Assembly (NCBI GenBank): GCA_005883445.1
Contig: VAZL01000036.1
Span: forward strand, 1 to 8,096
DNA length: 8,096 nucleotides
From: Alphaproteobacteria bacterium
GTDB lineage: Bacteria > Pseudomonadota > Alphaproteobacteria > Rhizobiales > Xanthobacteraceae
Direction: 5' to 3'
Under the pieces are notes generated by a model. That model did no database searches, was not told where the DNA came from, and saw only the letters and a program-made list of their open reading frames with translations. The first letter of the stretch is position 1, and every line of letters starts with the position of its first letter. Of this stretch, positions 6,240-8,096 are shown in pieces. Both the position numbers and the translations under genes were made by a program.

Positions 6240-6653
6240 ATGTGCGACTACAGCCTACACAATGTGAAGTCGCGTGCTGCGAGAGTTGGCGACAAGCTCA
6301 CGACGCGCAACTTTGGTACCGGCACACGTGGCTTTGCCGCCCAGGAAGACACCACTATGGCGGTGTGCGTTCTTCCGGGAACGGAGCTCGCGTTTTCCCG
6401 GGAGGTCGCATGCACGGCGTCCGGATTCCTTGGCCTGGGCGCGCGCAGAATGGCCTACCAGACGGCAATCTTTCGGCAGGTCAACAAGGACCAACCGCGG
6501 GTGCATCATGACGCGCTCGAATTTCCGGATGGGCAGACCGTCCTGCTGACCGAACTCGTCGAGGGTCAGGAGGCAACCGTGCTGCAGCTTCCCGCGCAGC
6601 CTACAACTGCAGCCGAGGTGGAGGCCCAGCAGCGCGTCGCCTACGTCGGGTAG
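6240..6653 (+). CDS. Conserved hypothetical protein (MCDYSL-type)
   Basis: A 137-aa soluble-looking protein that I recognise only as a conserved hypothetical of Hyphomicrobiales, so no function is assigned. ATG 6240 is chosen over 6192 because AGAGGAG precedes it at a good distance and homologues, from memory, begin MCDYSL. Visible features: N-terminal CDYSLHNVKSRAARVGDKL (2-20), FGTGTRGFAA (25-34), an AVCVLPGTELAF strand-like block (41-52), a central VACTASGFLGLG stretch (57-67), and a conserved-looking C-terminal block FRQVNKDQPRVHHDALEFPDGQ (78-99) with adjacent His89/His90, then VLLTELVEGQEATVLQLP (101-118). Cysteines at 2, 43 and 59 and the paired histidines could bind metal, which is speculation. 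No signal peptide or membrane segment. It is followed at once by a stem-loop and a strong terminator, so it ends its transcription unit; it may be transcribed alone or by read-through from ccr. Confidence 0.82.
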   Translation: MCDYSLHNVKSRAARVGDKLTTRNFGTGTRGFAAQEDTTMAVCVLPGTELAFSREVACTASGFLGLGARRMAYQTAIFRQVNKDQPRVHHDALEFPDGQTVLLTELVEGQEATVLQLPAQPTTAAEVEAQQRVAYVG

Positions 6654-6660
6654 TAGTATT

Positions 6661-6679
6661 CGCCGCACGAACTGCGGCG
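6661..6679 (+). other. Stem-loop just after the hypothetical gene
   Basis: Perfect 7-bp stem CGCCGCA (6661-6667) / TGCGGCG (6673-6679) with loop CGAAC, starting 8 bp past the stop codon and 13 bp before the terminator hairpin. It has no T-run. It may stabilise the mRNA 3' end. Confidence 0.45.
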
Positions 6680-6692
6680 CAGAAGGTGAAGG

Positions 6693-6721
6693 GGCCGCTC
6701 CTCCGCGGGGCGGCCTTTTTT
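6693..6721 (+). terminator. Rho-independent terminator of the hypothetical gene (or ccr unit)
   Basis: Stem GGCCGCTCC (6693-6701) pairs with GGGGCGGCC (6707-6715) over 9 bp including one G-T wobble, with a 5-nt loop TCCGC, followed directly by six Ts (6716-6721). It is oriented for plus-strand transcription from ccr or the 6240-6653 gene. On the minus strand no T-run follows, so it does not serve the convergent YihY-like gene that ends at 6757. Confidence 0.88.
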
Positions 6722-6756
6722 GCTGTTCGAGTGATGGTGCGATGGAGCAGGCGCGC

Positions 6757-7608
6757 TCAGATGTCTGCGATCGCTGCCGTGGCGGCGGAGCGCGGGCGCA
6801 GCATCGCGGCGTTGAGCGCGCCGCCATACACGAAGATCGATGCCGTCCAATACAGAAACACCAGCGCGATCATGGCTGACGCGAGGCCCGCATAGTAGCT
6901 CACATAGGTGGTCGCGAACTCGGCGAGGTAGCGGCCGAAGGCGATGCCGGCGACCAGCCACAAGGCCAGTGTCGCGACGATGCCGGGCAGGATTGCGATC
7001 AGCCGACGATGGCCGGCCGGCAGCCACTTATGCGCGACGAACAACGCGACGGTGAGGACCACGACCGCGATGGCGATGCGGAAAAAGGTGAAGGTGCCCT
7101 CGAGCGGCTCCAGCCATGGCGCGTAGCGCAGCGCCGTGCGGAATATCAGCGGACCCAACACGATGAGAAAGCCCAGCGCCAACAACCCCACCGCGGCCAC
7201 CAGCACATAGGCGATCGATTCGAGCCGCAACAGGATCCAGTGCCGCGTCTCCACCACGCCATAGGCGCGGTTGAGACCGATCCGCAGGCTCTCGACCCCG
7301 CTCGAGGCGAAAAAAATGGCAAACAGAGCGCCGATCGTGACCGCGCCCGTGTGCGTGGTGGTCAATACGTCATGAATTTCACGCGCGATCGGGAGCGCAA
7401 CCTCCTCCGGCCAGGTCGCAAGCATCAGCTTCGCAACCTCATCGGGTAGCTCGCTGGAGCCGAAAACGCCGGCGAGCGATGTGAGCAAGATGAAGAATGG
7501 AAACATCGCCATTAGCGCGGAGAGCGCGATGTGGCTTGCGATCGCCCAGCCGTCGTCGGCGAGGAAACGCCAATAGGCATCGAGGGCGATATTGAAAGCT
7601 CGTCGCAT
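6757..7608 (-). CDS. YihY/BrkB-family inner-membrane protein
   Basis: Polytopic inner-membrane protein (283 aa) of the YihY/virulence factor BrkB family, once misannotated as ribonuclease BN; its transport or envelope role is not settled. About six hydrophobic helices can be drawn at 22-49, 88-104, 131-156, 174-194, 203-225 and 240-265. Family-like stretches include the N-terminal DDGWAIASHIALSALMAMFPF (18-38), SSGVESLRIGLNRAYGV (102-118), the LPGIVATLALWLVAGIAFGRYL block (207-228) and YVSYYAGLASAMIALVFLYWTASIFVYGGALNA (235-267). Start is uncertain: ATG 7608 gives MRRAFNIALD and is preferred, but an in-frame TTG at 7620 adds four residues and neither has a strong Shine-Dalgarno. It converges on the hypothetical gene and diverges from mcd, with no obvious functional tie to acyl-CoA metabolism. 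Confidence 0.9.
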   Translation of the reverse strand: MRRAFNIALDAYWRFLADDGWAIASHIALSALMAMFPFFILLTSLAGVFGSSELPDEVAKLMLATWPEEVALPIAREIHDVLTTTHTGAVTIGALFAIFFASSGVESLRIGLNRAYGVVETRHWILLRLESIAYVLVAAVGLLALGFLIVLGPLIFRTALRYAPWLEPLEGTFTFFRIAIAVVVLTVALFVAHKWLPAGHRRLIAILPGIVATLALWLVAGIAFGRYLAEFATTYVSYYAGLASAMIALVFLYWTASIFVYGGALNAAMLRPRSAATAAIADI

Positions 7609-7662
7609 CGAAACGTTCAACTCTGGTCGTTTGTGACGATTCGCAAGTCAGCGCGGGTTATC

Positions 7663-7693
7663 CCAAGCGGTCAATCTCATTCCAAGTGGTCAA
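7663..7693 (+). repeat. Direct repeat CCAAG(C/T)GGTCAA upstream of mcd
   Basis: CCAAGCGGTCAA (7663-7674) and CCAAGTGGTCAA (7682-7693) differ at one base and start 19 bp apart. The right copy ends about 160 bp before the mcd start and about 70 bp from the YihY-like start on the other strand. Possible tandem binding sites; which gene they would serve is unknown. Confidence 0.4.
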
Positions 7694-7757
7694 CAATGCA
7701 GCAACGGGCGTCCAAACTGGCGGCAGGCTACCCCGCCATGCCTCGGCGGCGTTGCTT

Positions 7758-7778
7758 TTGTGCACTGCACGCGTAGTC
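7758..7778 (+). promoter_or_regulatory. Candidate regulatory element shared with the ecm upstream region (mcd copy)
   Basis: Reads TTGTGCACTGCAC followed by GCGTAGTC on the plus strand and aligns with 4166-4185 at 18 of 21 columns. It lies 76 bp before the mcd start. It contains TGCACTGCAC, whose exact reverse complement occurs at 4168-4177. Role inferred from conservation between two pathway genes only. Confidence 0.35.
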
Positions 7779-7854
7779 TTGGGTGTCGCTCCTTGCAAGC
7801 CTAAGTGGGTGCCGGTCCACGGAGCGCGCTGGAAGTCACCGCACGGAGTTCGCC

Positions 7855-8096
7855 ATGCTGGACCAAGCCCAACGCCGCGACGCCGGGGCTAAGCTGGTTG
7901 CGCTTGCACGAGCGGCGACGCAGGCCGTTGAAACGTTGCTCGCCGACGCGACGGCGGCGGTGCGCCGGCGCGTCATGGTGGATGATCAAGTGGTCGACCG
8001 GCTGCTCGACCGCGAGCAGCGCGCCACGCACGGCCTCGCCTGGCTCGCGACCTATGTCGAATCCGTGCGGCAGCTCGCGGCCTATGCCGAGCGGAT
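7855..8096 (+). CDS. mcd: (2S)-methylsuccinyl-CoA dehydrogenase, N-terminal part (cut by window end)
   Basis: The frame from ATG 7855 stays open to the window end (80 complete codons). GGAG at 7845-7848 gives a well-spaced Shine-Dalgarno, and the ATG begins MLDQAQRRDAGAKL. The decisive stretch is LLDREQRATHGLAWLATYVE (residues 51-70) followed by SVRQLAAYAER, which I recognise from the N-terminal extension of methylsuccinyl-CoA dehydrogenases of the acyl-CoA dehydrogenase superfamily. That FAD enzyme oxidises (2S)-methylsuccinyl-CoA to mesaconyl-C1-CoA, the step right after Ecm. The catalytic and FAD-binding domains lie outside the window, so the call rests on the N-terminus plus the ccr/ecm context. 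A general acyl-CoA dehydrogenase with a similar extension is the main alternative. The opposing minus-strand frame 7801-8031 is a shadow. Confidence 0.75.
   Translation, partial: MLDQAQRRDAGAKLVALARAATQAVETLLADATAAVRRRVMVDDQVVDRLLDREQRATHGLAWLATYVESVRQLAAYAER

Larger units (their letters stand above)
7609..7854. promoter_or_regulatory. Divergent region between the YihY-like gene and mcd
   Basis: This 246-bp region should contain the promoters of both genes. No additional gene was recognised. Visible elements: near-identical direct repeats at 7663-7674 and 7682-7693; the ecm-like element at 7758-7778; an 8-bp palindrome CTTGCAAG at 7792-7799, 55 bp before the mcd start, whose TTGCAA core also occurs upstream of ccr at 4834-4839; and the mcd Shine-Dalgarno GGAG at 7845-7848. 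No clear -35/-10 pair was identified. Confidence 0.5.

Noticed and set aside
7801..8031. 76-codon minus-strand frame at the right end
   Set aside because: Opposes the mcd-like frame, which has a good RBS and recognisable sequence.

Overview
The window looks like chromosomal DNA of a GC-rich alphaproteobacterium, most likely from the Hyphomicrobiales (a Xanthobacteraceae or Bradyrhizobiaceae-like relative). This rests on protein resemblance from memory: an Omp25/31-type barrel, an MCDYSL-type conserved hypothetical, and ethylmalonyl-CoA pathway enzymes close to those of Methylobacterium and Rhodobacter. No search was run, so the taxon is inferred. I saw no mobile element, CRISPR array, tRNA or rRNA.

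Layout. 48-1178 (+): hybrid histidine kinase/response regulator, possibly cut at its 5' end by the window edge. 1109-1909 (-): secreted outer-membrane beta-barrel protein whose 3' end overlaps the kinase gene and seems to lack the closing strand. 2153-4141 (-): ethylmalonyl-CoA mutase (ecm/meaA). 4371-4625 (-): small GlsB/YeaQ-type membrane protein. 4626-4854: divergent regulatory region rich in repeats. 4855-6147 (+): crotonyl-CoA carboxylase/reductase (ccr). 6240-6653 (+): conserved hypothetical protein followed by a strong intrinsic terminator. 6757-7608 (-): YihY/BrkB-type membrane protein. 7609-7854: second divergent regulatory region. 7855 to the window end (+): the first 80 codons of what I read as (2S)-methylsuccinyl-CoA dehydrogenase (mcd).

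The unifying theme is the ethylmalonyl-CoA pathway, which refills C4 pools during growth on acetate, C1 compounds or polyhydroxybutyrate when isocitrate lyase is absent. Ccr makes ethylmalonyl-CoA from crotonyl-CoA, Ecm converts it to methylsuccinyl-CoA, and Mcd oxidises that to mesaconyl-C1-CoA. Three signature enzymes therefore lie within 6 kb, on separate transcription units with unrelated small genes between them. An epimerase is also needed between Ccr and Ecm and is not in this window.

The enzymes are well described. The less explained parts are the non-coding regions: a 12-bp motif present twice upstream of ccr exactly 126 bp apart, a tight set of direct and inverted repeats beside it, and an approximately 21-bp element shared by the ecm and mcd upstream regions. 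The odd 3' end of the outer-membrane gene is the other anomaly. I did not find evidence of a wholly new system.
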